Shown here piece after piece: positions 24,441-32,911 of a DNA stretch of 64,000 nt. Position 1 is the first letter of the stretch, and each line of letters opens with the position of its first letter. The notes beneath the pieces were generated by a model, which was not told the origin of the DNA, ran no database searches, and saw only the letters and a program-made list of their open reading frames with translations. Source of the DNA: Nonomuraea angiospora (lineage in GTDB: Bacteria > Actinomycetota > Actinomycetes > Streptosporangiales > Streptosporangiaceae); contig NZ_JADBEK010000001.1 in assembly GCF_014873145.1 (NCBI RefSeq), positions 8,866,001-8,930,000 on the forward strand. Direction: 5' to 3'. The position numbers were made by a program, and so were the translations under genes.

Positions 24441-26044
24441 TCACCGGGGAGGCGCCCGAGAACGTTCGGTTGATCGGCGGGGAGATGCTGCTGTGGTCCG
24501 ACATGTCCAACATGGGCGGCATAACGGACTGGCGGGGCGCGGCGCTGGAGCTGGTCGGCCGGCTCGTCCCCGACAGCGGCCGGGTGCTGCTGGTCGGCCC
24601 GCATCCGCAGGTGCTGGTGGACGACGTGGTCGCGCGGGCCCCGTCGGCGGCCGTGCTGCTGCGCTCCTACCCTGACGCCTGCGCCCTGGGCGAACGGCAC
24701 CCGGGGCTGGCGGTGTTCTGCGGGCGGCTGGAGGTGTTCGCCGCGGAGCGGCCGTACGACCTGGTGCTCGCGCTCGACGGGCTGCTGCGCACGCACTCCG
24801 CCGAGGCCCCGGCGGCGGCGTGGAGCGAGTCGCTGGCGGCGCTGGCCGGGCTGGTCGCGCCCGGGGGGCGGCTGGTGCTCGGCGTACGCAACGACCTGGG
24901 CGTCGATCGGTTCCTGGAGGCCAGGCCCGCGGACCGGGAGGGCGGCGACGACCAGTGGGCGCCGCACGGCTTCGACCCGAGCTACCCCAGCGGCCCGGAG
25001 GCGCTCGACCGCGGGCTGGAGTCGGCGGGGCTGCGCGTGCGGCGGTGCTACGCGGCGTATCCGGGCAGGCAGGCGCCCCGGGCGCTGCTGTCCCGCGAGG
25101 CGCTGGCCGCCGACCTGCCGGACGCCCTCACGTTCCCGCTGAGCGCGCGTGGCGGCGACCGCATGCTGGTGGCCGACCCGCTCCGGCTGACCCGCCTGGT
25201 GTTCCGGCACGGCCTGGGTGAGGAGCTCGCGCCGCTCTGGCTGGCCGTGGCCACCGCCGCTTCGGACGATGATGATCCCGTGGAGCTGCCGCTGGGGCTG
25301 GTCGAGGAGGGCTCCGCCCTGTACGAGCTCACCGGCGGCGGCGCCAGGCGGCTGCCGGACGGCGAGGAGCTGCCGATCCCGGCCGGCCGGGTCGTCGAGG
25401 AGATCCTCGTCGAGGCGTGCGCCCGCGAGGACGTCAGGACCGTGCGCGAGCTGCTGGCCCGGCTGGCCGAATGGCTGGAGGCGGGCGGCGACGTGACGGC
25501 CGCGACCGACAGCCTGGTGTACGACGGCGAGCGGTTCGCGGCCATCAGCCCTGCCGCCGGCCCGTCCACCCCGCCCGGCCCGAAAGTCGTCCTGTGCCGG
25601 ATCCTGTGGCGGTTCGCGGTCAGGCTGCTGGCGGCCGGTCACCACCATCCGTGGCCGTGGCCGCTGGAGGCCGACCAGCTCGCGCTGACCCTGTGCGGCA
25701 TGGCCGAGCGCCCCTGCGACCAGGGCGACCTCGACCGCGCCCGCAAGCTGGACGCCGAGCTGGGCTGCCCCGCCGAGGTGGCGGAGCACGCGCCCACCTA
25801 CCGGGACCTGCTGGGCGCCCGTGACCGCCTGGCCGACCAGCTCACCGCGGCGCTGGCCAGGATCTCGCGCCTGGAGACCAAGCTCTCCTACCGCGAACGC
25901 GAGCTGGTCAGGGCGAAGGCCAAGCTGCGCAGGACCCAGCGCAAGGCCAGCGCCTTCCGCAGGACGCTCGGATATCGCCTCTCCCGCCGCCTGGCGCGCC
26001 CCCGCAGGGTCGCCCGCAAGGTCATCCGCCTCCTGTCCGGCTGA
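24437..26044 (+). CDS. Methyltransferase-like protein with C-terminal coiled coil
   Basis: A 535-residue protein. It starts at GTG 24437, with GGGGGG 6 nt upstream and a GTGA overlap with the previous gene. Residues ~20-200 resemble a class I SAM methyltransferase: GRVLLVGPHPQVLVDDV, PYDLVLALDGLLRTH and LAGLVAPGGRLVLGVRND, although motif I is atypical (GPHP in place of GxGxG). The middle part is unrecognised. The last ~80 residues are heptad-like and very basic (LETKLSYRERELVRAKAK, then RRLARPRRVARKVIR). Such tails are common in actinomycete glycan-locus proteins and may dock to membrane or partner enzymes. Enzymatic activity is uncertain because of the altered motif. Confidence 0.6.
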   Translation: MITGEAPENVRLIGGEMLLWSDMSNMGGITDWRGAALELVGRLVPDSGRVLLVGPHPQVLVDDVVARAPSAAVLLRSYPDACALGERHPGLAVFCGRLEVFAAERPYDLVLALDGLLRTHSAEAPAAAWSESLAALAGLVAPGGRLVLGVRNDLGVDRFLEARPADREGGDDQWAPHGFDPSYPSGPEALDRGLESAGLRVRRCYAAYPGRQAPRALLSREALAADLPDALTFPLSARGGDRMLVADPLRLTRLVFRHGLGEELAPLWLAVATAASDDDDPVELPLGLVEEGSALYELTGGGARRLPDGEELPIPAGRVVEEILVEACAREDVRTVRELLARLAEWLEAGGDVTAATDSLVYDGERFAAISPAAGPSTPPGPKVVLCRILWRFAVRLLAAGHHHPWPWPLEADQLALTLCGMAERPCDQGDLDRARKLDAELGCPAEVAEHAPTYRDLLGARDRLADQLTAALARISRLETKLSYRERELVRAKAKLRRTQRKASAFRRTLGYRLSRRLARPRRVARKVIRLLSG

Positions 26045-26089
26045 CACGTGCAGCAAGAAGGACGTAGGACGAAAGGAAGAGGAATAGGT

Positions 26090-27976
26090 GTGCCGGTTCT
26101 TTCGGTGATCGTTCCGTTCTACAACGTCGAGAAGTACATCGGACCCTGCCTGGACTCCATCGCCGCCCAGACGCTGGGCGACCTGGAGGTGATCTGCGTC
26201 GACGACGGCAGCCTCGACGACGGCCCTGCGGTCGTCGAGGCCAGGCAGGCGGACGACGGCCGGGTCAGCCTCATCAGACAGCGCAACATGGGCGTGGGCC
26301 GCGCCCGCAACGTGGGCGTACGCCGGGCGACCGGCCGCTACCTGGCCTTCGTGGACGGTGACGACACCGTGCCGCGCGACGCGTTCAAACGCCTGGTGAC
26401 CTCGCTCGAGTCCACCGGCTCCGACCTGGCCTGCGGCAACGTCATGCGGCTCTACCGCAACCAGCTCATCCCGTCATGGGCCCACCGGGAGGCGTTCGCC
26501 AAGCCCCTGAAGAGCACCCACATCACCCGACACCCGCTGCTGATCCGCGACCGCATGTTGTGGAACAAGGTCTACCGCCGCTCCTTCTGGGAGCGGCTCG
26601 GCCTGAGCTTCCCTGAGCGCATGTACGAGGACCAGCCCGTCGCGATGGCGGCCCACGTGGGAGCGCGGTCGGTGGACGTGCTGGCCTCGATCGTCTACCA
26701 CTGGCGGCAGCGCGACGAGCCGGGCAGCTCGATCACCCAGCGCTGCCTGGAGCCCGACAACCTGCGCGACCGGCTCCTGTCGGTGCTGCAGACCGCCTCC
26801 CTGCTGGGCCGCGGGGCGCCGGCGCTCAAGCCGGACTTCGACCGCGACACGCTGGACATCGACATGGCCGTGGCCGTGGAGGCCATGGCCGCCATGGGCA
26901 CGACGGCGGACCCGGCCCTGCTCGACATGATCGTCCGCTATCTCGACGGCGTGTCGCGCGAGGCCTGGCACAGCATCCCGTTCGCCCAGCGCCTCCAGGT
27001 CCACCTGCTGCACCAGCGGCGCCTGGGCGAGCTGGCGTACGTGTTCACCCAGGACCGCTGCGGGCAGCTGCAGCCGCGCGTCGGCGCGGCCGGGCTGCTG
27101 CGCAGGCGCTGGTACGCCAGGCACCCGTCGATGCCGCCGCACCTGTCGGAGGTCTCCGGCGAGCTGGCCCTGGTAGCCCGGCTGGTCGACCTCGACTGGC
27201 GCGACAGCGTGCTCTGCGGCGCGGGCCGGGTGGCGGTGGGCCGGTTCGACGTGGGGGAGCTGCGCCGCATGCGGGTGCGGGTCTGGCTGGAGGAGCGCAG
27301 GACCGGCGCGACCATCCCGCTGTCCGACGAGGAGAGCGCGCCCACCTGGGAGAACGTGGTGCAGGAAGACGGCGGCGCGCTGCCGGAGCACGCGTTCCCG
27401 TTCCGCTTCGCGTTCGACCCGGCCGTGCTGACGCCCGCGCACCTCGCCCGGCGCGGCCGATGGGACCTGCGCGTGCAGCTCAGGGGGCATGGGCTGCGGC
27501 TCGACGGCCGGGTGGCCGGGCCGCGCTGGTCGCCGCCCCTGATTCCGGCGCCGAGGCGCAGGTCGGGGGTGTGGCTGGTGCCGATCCGCAGCGCCAAGGG
27601 CGCCTGGGGCCTGCGCCTGCGCAAGGCGCGGGCGACCATCGGGGAGTGCCGGGTGGACGGCGGCGACCTGGTGTTCTCGGGGGAGATCAGCGACATCGGC
27701 GACGGCGAGCCGGTGCTGCGGCTGCGGCGCAGGAGCGACGGCGAGGAGATGTACTTCCCGGTGGCGCTGGCGGGGCGCGACTTCCACGCGCGGGTGCCGC
27801 TGGCCGACATCGACGAGAGCATCGGCCACGAGTCGTGGTGGGAGGTCGTCATCGACCAGGGCACACCCATCCGCCCGCTGGTGCGCACCGGGCAGCGGCC
27901 GATCGCGACCGTCGCGGCCAGGCGCTTCCTCGTCGACCGGGGCGAGGACGGCTGCCTGCTGCTGGCGGAGCGCTAG
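26090..27976 (+). CDS. GT2 glycosyltransferase with long C-terminal region
   Basis: A 628-residue protein starting at GTG 26090, preceded by AAGGAAGAGGA. Residues 1-~240 form a GT2 domain: VLSVIVPFYNVEKYI, VDDGSLDDG, the DxD-type FVDGDDTVP, and MLWNKVYRR with ERMYEDQP typical of teichoic acid and capsule GT2 enzymes. The remaining ~390 residues include a helical linker and beta-rich segments also found in the homologous gene at 33547-34995 and in TagF-like fusions. It probably adds a sugar in the cytoplasm to the lipid-linked polymer. Its stop codon shares the bases CTAG with that of the convergent pseC gene. Confidence 0.85.
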   Translation: MPVLSVIVPFYNVEKYIGPCLDSIAAQTLGDLEVICVDDGSLDDGPAVVEARQADDGRVSLIRQRNMGVGRARNVGVRRATGRYLAFVDGDDTVPRDAFKRLVTSLESTGSDLACGNVMRLYRNQLIPSWAHREAFAKPLKSTHITRHPLLIRDRMLWNKVYRRSFWERLGLSFPERMYEDQPVAMAAHVGARSVDVLASIVYHWRQRDEPGSSITQRCLEPDNLRDRLLSVLQTASLLGRGAPALKPDFDRDTLDIDMAVAVEAMAAMGTTADPALLDMIVRYLDGVSREAWHSIPFAQRLQVHLLHQRRLGELAYVFTQDRCGQLQPRVGAAGLLRRRWYARHPSMPPHLSEVSGELALVARLVDLDWRDSVLCGAGRVAVGRFDVGELRRMRVRVWLEERRTGATIPLSDEESAPTWENVVQEDGGALPEHAFPFRFAFDPAVLTPAHLARRGRWDLRVQLRGHGLRLDGRVAGPRWSPPLIPAPRRRSGVWLVPIRSAKGAWGLRLRKARATIGECRVDGGDLVFSGEISDIGDGEPVLRLRRRSDGEEMYFPVALAGRDFHARVPLADIDESIGHESWWEVVIDQGTPIRPLVRTGQRPIATVAARRFLVDRGEDGCLLLAER

Positions 27977-29097
27977 CGCAGGACGGCCGCCAGGGTCTCC
28001 GCGACCCGGTCCTGCTGGTCGTCGGTCAGGTCGGGGAACAGCGGCAGCGACAGCTCCTCGGCGTAGTACGCCTCCGCCCGCGGGCAGAGCCCACGCCGGT
28101 AGCCGAGGTCCTCGAACACCGGGTGCCAGTACGCCGGCAGGTAGTTGACCTGCACGCCGATGCCGGCAGCGCGCATGCGTTCGTAGACCTCGCGCCGCCG
28201 GCCGTCGCGGACCCGGACCGGGTAGAGGTGCCAGCTCGGCCGCACGTACGCGCGCTGCGCCGGCAGGGTCAGCCCCGGCACGTCGCGCAGCAGCGCGTTG
28301 TAGCGCGCGACGAGCTCGCGGCGCCGCTCGCGGAAGCGCTCCAGCCGCCGGAGCTGGCTGACGCCCAGCGCGCACAGCACGTCGGGCAGCCGGTAGTTCA
28401 GCCCGAACTCGTGCACCTCCTGGTGCCACCCGCCCACGTCCGGCTCACGCTGGTCGGCGGGCTCCCTGACCAGGCCGTGGTTCCTGAAGCGGGCGGCCCG
28501 CCGGAACCGCTCGGGGTCGGCCGCCGCCACCGCCCCGCCCTCCGCCGTGGTCACGGTCTTGGTCGGGAAGAACGAGAAGGTCGTCAGGTCGGCCGCCGCC
28601 CCCACGGGCCGGTCCTTGTACGCGCCCCCGATCGAGTGCGCCGAGTCGGCCATCAGCACCGCCCCGGCCCGGTCGGCGACCGCCCGCAGCTCGTCGTAGT
28701 CGGCGGGATGGCCCGCGTAGTCCACGGCCGTGACGACCCGCGTCCTCGGGGTGACCAGGGCGGCGACGGCGTCGGGGTCGAGGTTGCCCGTGTCGGGCTG
28801 CACGTCGGCGAAGACCACCCGCGCGCCCAGCAGCGCGGCCGTGGCGGCCGTCGCCACGAACGTCAGGGGCGAGGTGACCACCTCGTCACCTGCCCGCACC
28901 TCGGCCGCCACGTAGGCGACGTGCAGCGCGGCGGTCCCCGACGTGACCGCGACGCACGGCACGCCGCCGGTCCAGCGGGCCAGCTCCGCCTCGAACCTGC
29001 CGACCGCGGGCCCGGTGGTCAGCCAGTCGCCGCGCAGCACCTCGGCGACCGCCTCGATGTCGGACTCGATGATCGACTGCCGTCCGTAGGGGAGCAT
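27973..29097 (-). CDS. pseC: UDP-4-keto-6-deoxy-sugar aminotransferase (PseC-like)
   Basis: A 374-residue PLP-dependent aminotransferase of the DegT/DnrJ/EryC1 family. PseC makes UDP-4-amino-4,6-dideoxy-N-acetyl-beta-L-altrosamine, step 2 of pseudaminic acid synthesis. Features are MLPYGRQSI, RGDWLTTGPAVGRFE, VTSGTAALH, DSAHSIGG, and the PLP lysine in FSFFPTKTVTTAEGG. I use ATG 29097, which overlaps the pseB stop as TGATG, so pseB and pseC are coupled. The length fits the family. The other Pse enzymes lie within 5 kb on both sides, which makes the specific assignment stronger than homology alone. Confidence 0.9.
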   Translation of the reverse strand: MLPYGRQSIIESDIEAVAEVLRGDWLTTGPAVGRFEAELARWTGGVPCVAVTSGTAALHVAYVAAEVRAGDEVVTSPLTFVATAATAALLGARVVFADVQPDTGNLDPDAVAALVTPRTRVVTAVDYAGHPADYDELRAVADRAGAVLMADSAHSIGGAYKDRPVGAAADLTTFSFFPTKTVTTAEGGAVAAADPERFRRAARFRNHGLVREPADQREPDVGGWHQEVHEFGLNYRLPDVLCALGVSQLRRLERFRERRRELVARYNALLRDVPGLTLPAQRAYVRPSWHLYPVRVRDGRRREVYERMRAAGIGVQVNYLPAYWHPVFEDLGYRRGLCPRAEAYYAEELSLPLFPDLTDDQQDRVAETLAAVLR

Positions 29098-30074
29098 CAG
29101 CGGGCCACCATGGCGCGCAGGTCGTCCACCGAGAGCCATTCGTCGTTGGTGTCGGAGCGGTAGGAGAAGCCCTCGGGCAGCGGCTCGCCGGTCTGCGGCG
29201 GCGTGTAGCCCCAGGTCGCGATCGTCGGCTGGACGATGTAGCGGTCGGCCAGGCGCAGCGTCCTGCGGCCGTCGTCCGGCCCGATCATCTCCTCGTGCAG
29301 CTTCTCGCCGGGCCTGATGCCGATCTCGTAGATCGGGCTGCTCGGCGCCAGCGCCTCGGCCAGGTCGGTGATGCGCATGCTCGGCAGGCGCGGCACGTAG
29401 AGCTCGCCGCCCCGCATCAGGTCGAACGAGTCCACCACGAACTGGACGGCCCGCTCGAGTGTGATCCAGAACCTGGTCATGCGCTTGTCGGTGATCGGCA
29501 GGCTGGCGCCCTGCTCGGCCAGGCGCAGGAAGAGCGGCACCACCGAGCCCCGGCTGCCGACGACGTTGCCGTAGCGGACGACGGAGAAGCGGGTCTCGTG
29601 GGCGGCGGCGTAGTGGTTGGCGGAGACGAAGAGCTTGTCGGCGACCAGCTTCGTGGCCCCGTACAGGTTGATCGGGCTGGAGGCCTTGTCGGTGGAGAGC
29701 GCGACCACCTTGCGCACGCCGCTGTCGATCGCGGCCTCCACCACGTTCTGTGACCCCGCGACGTTGGTGCGGACGTACTCGAACGGGTTGTACTCGGCCG
29801 TGTCCACCTGCTTGAGCGCGGCCGCGTGGACCACGTAGTCGACGCCGTGCATGGCGCGGGACAGCCGGTCGCGGTCCCTGACGTCGCCGATGAACCAGCG
29901 CAGGCGCTCGTCGTCGCCGAAGAGCTGCCTGGTCTCGTACTGCTTGAGCTCGTCGCGGGAGAAGACCACCAGGCGCCGCACCCCCAGCGAGTCGAGTGCG
30001 TTGCGGATGAACGCCTTGCCGAAGGACCCCGTGCCTCCGGTGATCAGAATCGACGATCCACTGAGAATGCTCAC
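29097..30074 (-). CDS. pseB: UDP-GlcNAc 4,6-dehydratase (inverting), PseB
   Basis: A 325-residue extended SDR enzyme that converts UDP-GlcNAc to UDP-2-acetamido-2,6-dideoxy-L-arabino-hexos-4-ulose, the first step to pseudaminic acid. It shows ILITGGTGSFGKAF (cofactor loop), FSRDELKQY (typical of PseB and FlaA1), the catalytic STDKA, YGATK with Tyr/Lys, and RMTRFWITLE. Length matches the family. It is the first gene of a leftward pseBC operon that is divergent from the pseF/pseG pair across a 104-bp promoter region. Confidence 0.95.
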   Translation of the reverse strand: MSILSGSSILITGGTGSFGKAFIRNALDSLGVRRLVVFSRDELKQYETRQLFGDDERLRWFIGDVRDRDRLSRAMHGVDYVVHAAALKQVDTAEYNPFEYVRTNVAGSQNVVEAAIDSGVRKVVALSTDKASSPINLYGATKLVADKLFVSANHYAAAHETRFSVVRYGNVVGSRGSVVPLFLRLAEQGASLPITDKRMTRFWITLERAVQFVVDSFDLMRGGELYVPRLPSMRITDLAEALAPSSPIYEIGIRPGEKLHEEMIGPDDGRRTLRLADRYIVQPTIATWGYTPPQTGEPLPEGFSYRSDTNDEWLSVDDLRAMVAR

Positions 30075-30178
30075 GTGGCCCCCTGGGTTCGCGCTTACGC
30101 GCAGTAGTCGTTCGAGCAGGGCGGTAGCATAGCGCGATCGATCAGCGACACACTGTCACACGGGGGATTGGGGCATCG

Positions 30179-30907
30179 GTGCGCATTGTCGGGATTGTTC
30201 AGGCACGGATGGGCTCGACACGCCTGCCGGGCAAGGTGCTCCGGGAGCTGGGCGGCCGGTCGGTGCTGGAATGGGTGGTCCGCGCCGCCCGCGAGGCGGG
30301 CGCGCTCGACGAGCTCGTGGTGGCCACCACGACGGAGCAGGCCGACGACGCGGTCGTGGCCGAGTGCCGCCGGCTCGGCGTGGCCTGGCACCGGGGCCCG
30401 GTGGACGACGTGCTGACGAGGTTCGTGGAGGCGCTGGCGGGGCGGCGGTGGGACGCGATGATGAGGTTCACGGCGGACTGCCCGCTGCTGGACCCGGCCG
30501 TGATCAGGGAGGCGGCGCTGGTGTTCCGCGCGGTGCGCGGGCTCGACTACCTGAGCACCGCTCTGACGCGGACGCTGCCGCGCGGGCTCGACGTGGAGAT
30601 CGTGGGCAGGGGCGCGCTGGAGCGGGCCGACGCCGAGGCCGCCGATTTCCACCGCACCCACGTGACCTCCTACGTCTACTCGCATCCGGACGACGCGCGG
30701 CTGCTCGGGCTGGCCTACCAGCCGGTCGCCGGCGACCTGCGGGTGACGCTCGACACCGAGGACGACTGGCGGCTAATCTCCCGGGTGGTGGACGGTCTCG
30801 GCGACCGGTGCGTGCCGTTCGGGACGCTGGTGAGCTGGCTGCGGGAGCGCCCCGAGGTCTGCGGGCTCAACGCCCATGTCCAGCAGAAGGAGCTCCAGGA
30901 CGCGTGA
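30179..30907 (+). CDS. SpsF-like cytidylyltransferase (probable CMP-pseudaminate synthetase)
   Basis: A 242-residue nucleotidyltransferase of the cytidylyltransferase (SpsF/KdsB-like) family. It starts at GTG 30179 after GGGGGATTGGGG. Key stretches are VGIVQARMGSTRLPGKVL (nucleotide-binding loop) and FTADCPLLDP. In other pseudaminic acid clusters the last step, activation to CMP-Pse, is done by PseF; here this SpsF-type enzyme is the only candidate and directly precedes pseG. Bacillus subtilis sps genes have the same SpsF-SpsG neighbours. The assignment to CMP-Pse formation rests on context. Confidence 0.8.
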   Translation: MRIVGIVQARMGSTRLPGKVLRELGGRSVLEWVVRAAREAGALDELVVATTTEQADDAVVAECRRLGVAWHRGPVDDVLTRFVEALAGRRWDAMMRFTADCPLLDPAVIREAALVFRAVRGLDYLSTALTRTLPRGLDVEIVGRGALERADAEAADFHRTHVTSYVYSHPDDARLLGLAYQPVAGDLRVTLDTEDDWRLISRVVDGLGDRCVPFGTLVSWLRERPEVCGLNAHVQQKELQDA

Positions 30908-31887
30908 TCCGGGTCGGCTTCCGGTGTGACGCCGGGGTGCGTAGCGGGGTCGGCCACCTGGTGCGGTGCGTGGCGCTGGCCGAGGAGCTGCGCGCGCGGG
31001 GCGTCGAGGTGACCTTCCTGGGCGAGGTGCGCGGGTCCGCCTGGGCGCGGGCCCAGCTGCGCGAGCGCGGGCTACCGCTGGTGCCCGCCCCCGAGGAGCC
31101 GGCCCGGCTGGCGGCGCTGGCCCGGGAGCTCCGGCTGAACGCCGCGGTCCTCGACTCGTACGAGCTGCCGGAGGGGACGGGGGCGGCGCTGCGGAAAGCG
31201 GGCCTGGCGGTGCTCGCGATCGTGGACGGCGACCCGCTGGGCCAGGAGGCCGATCTCTACCTGGACCAGAACCTCGGCGCGGAGCGCCGCCCCTTCCCCG
31301 TGCCCGACCGGCGCCTGGCCGGGGCGCGTTACGTGCTCCTGCGCGACAGCGTCCGCGGGCGCGGGCGGGCGCGGCCGTCGGGGCCGGTGCCGCGCGTGCT
31401 GTGCTTCTTCGGCGGCACCGACAGCGCCGGCGTCGCCCCCGCCTGGGCCGGGGCGCTCCTGGCGACCGGGGTGCCGTTCGAGGCGACGGTGATCAGCCCC
31501 ACGCTGTTCGGGAGCCCCATGCCCTTCGAGGCGGGCGGGCCGATCACCGTGGTCCCGCCGACGGATCGGCTGCCCGAGCTCATGGCCGGGGCCGACCTGG
31601 TGGTCACCGCCGCCGGCTCGGCCGTCTGGGAGCTGCTCCACCTCGGCGTCCCCACCGCCCTGACCTGGGTGGCGGACAACCAGCTCATCGGCTACGAGGA
31701 GCTCGTCGGCCGGGGCGTCGCGGCCGGGCTCGGGCGCGCGGCCGACGCCGCGGCGGTCGGCGTGCTCGCCCGCCTGCTCGCCGACCCCGCCGCCCGCGAG
31801 GAGCACGGGCGGCGGGGCCGCGGCCTCGTGGACGGCAAGGGCAGGGAACGCGTCGCCGACGCGCTCCTTAGATCAGATCCCAGGTGA
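30904..31887 (+). CDS. pseG: UDP-2,4-diacetamido-trideoxy-altropyranose hydrolase (PseG)
   Basis: A 327-residue GT-B-like hydrolase that removes UDP from the bis-acetamido sugar in pseudaminic acid synthesis. It starts at GTG 30904, overlapping the previous stop (GTGA); the frame is open further upstream but that is a shadow of the SpsF-like gene. Signatures are IRVGFRCDAGVRSGVGHLVR near the start, LCFFGGTDSAG around the middle, and VTAAGSAVWELLHLGVP with DNQLIGYEEL in the nucleotide-binding half. Its 3' end overlaps the convergent pseI gene by 20 bases. Confidence 0.9.
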   Translation: MIRVGFRCDAGVRSGVGHLVRCVALAEELRARGVEVTFLGEVRGSAWARAQLRERGLPLVPAPEEPARLAALARELRLNAAVLDSYELPEGTGAALRKAGLAVLAIVDGDPLGQEADLYLDQNLGAERRPFPVPDRRLAGARYVLLRDSVRGRGRARPSGPVPRVLCFFGGTDSAGVAPAWAGALLATGVPFEATVISPTLFGSPMPFEAGGPITVVPPTDRLPELMAGADLVVTAAGSAVWELLHLGVPTALTWVADNQLIGYEELVGRGVAAGLGRAADAAAVGVLARLLADPAAREEHGRRGRGLVDGKGRERVADALLRSDPR

Positions 31888-32911
31888 GCGGCGTGCCGTA
31901 GGCTGCGTCCTTGGTGAACTGGCGCCCCATGACCACCGTGGCCGCGTCTGGGGGCAGGCCGCCCGCCGGCCGGATCGACCGTACGTTCTCCGGGGTCACC
32001 ACGTCGCCCTTGCGCACGTCCCGCACCACGTAGAGCGACCGGCGGAAGCGCAGCCCTTCGAGCTCGGACGGCCGGGGCCCGATCATCACCTCTCCCAGCG
32101 CCAGCCATGCCCGCCGGCTCTCCACCACCAGCGCCGCCAGCTCGTCCGGCTCCAGCGAGAAGGCCGAGTCCACCCCGCCGTCGGCGCGCGACAGGGTGAC
32201 GTGCTTCTCGATCAGGCACGCCCCCAGCGCCACCGCGGCCAGCGGCACCCCGATCCCGGGCGTGTGGTCGGAGAGCCCGACCTCCACGCCGGTGAGCGCG
32301 GCCAGCGCCATCAGCGACCGCAGGTTGCTCTCGTCGGGGGGAGCGGGATAGCTGGCCGTGCAGGACAGCAGGGCCAGCTGCGTGCAGCCCGACTCCCGGG
32401 CGGCGGCCAGCGCGGCGTCGATCTCGCCGAGCGACGCCATCCCGGTGGAGATGATCACCGGCTTGCCGGTGGCGGCCACGAGCCTGATCAGCGGCAGGTC
32501 CACGATCTCCGACGAGGCGATCTTGTACGCCGGCACCTCCAGCTTCTCCAGGAACTCGACCGCCGTGGGATCGAAGGGTGTGGAGAACGCGGTGAGCCCG
32601 TGCTCGCGCGCCCGCTCGAAGATCGGCTGGTGCCACTCCCACGGCGTGTGGGCGCGCTGGAAGAGCCGGTAGAGGCTCTCGCCGCCCCACAGGCCGTGCC
32701 CGTCGCCCACGCGGAAGGAGGGCCCGTCGCAGTCGATGGTCAGCGTGTCGGGCCGGTAGGTCTGCAGCTTCACCGCGTGCGCCCCGGCCGCCGCCGCCGC
32801 GTCCACGATGGCCAGGGCCCGCTCCAGGCTCCCGTTGTGGTTGCCGGACAGCTCGGCGACGACGAACGGCGGGTCGTTCCGCCCGATCGGCCGCCCCTCG
32901 ATGGAGATCAT
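31868..32911 (-). CDS. pseI: Pseudaminic acid synthase (PseI)
   Basis: A 347-residue NeuB-family enzyme that condenses the 6-deoxy-altrose sugar with phosphoenolpyruvate to give pseudaminic acid. The TIM-barrel part shows FVVAELSGNHNGS, KLQTYRPDTLT, FSTPFDPTAVEFLE and KIASSEIVDLPLI. The C-terminal SAF (antifreeze-like) domain contains SLYVVRDVRKGDVVTPENV. The start is ATG 32911 overlapping the pseH stop (ATGA). It is more similar in these motifs to PseI than to sialate synthases (for example RPDTLT), and the neighbouring genes agree. Confidence 0.93.
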   Translation of the reverse strand: MISIEGRPIGRNDPPFVVAELSGNHNGSLERALAIVDAAAAAGAHAVKLQTYRPDTLTIDCDGPSFRVGDGHGLWGGESLYRLFQRAHTPWEWHQPIFERAREHGLTAFSTPFDPTAVEFLEKLEVPAYKIASSEIVDLPLIRLVAATGKPVIISTGMASLGEIDAALAAARESGCTQLALLSCTASYPAPPDESNLRSLMALAALTGVEVGLSDHTPGIGVPLAAVALGACLIEKHVTLSRADGGVDSAFSLEPDELAALVVESRRAWLALGEVMIGPRPSELEGLRFRRSLYVVRDVRKGDVVTPENVRSIRPAGGLPPDAATVVMGRQFTKDAAYGTPLTWDLI

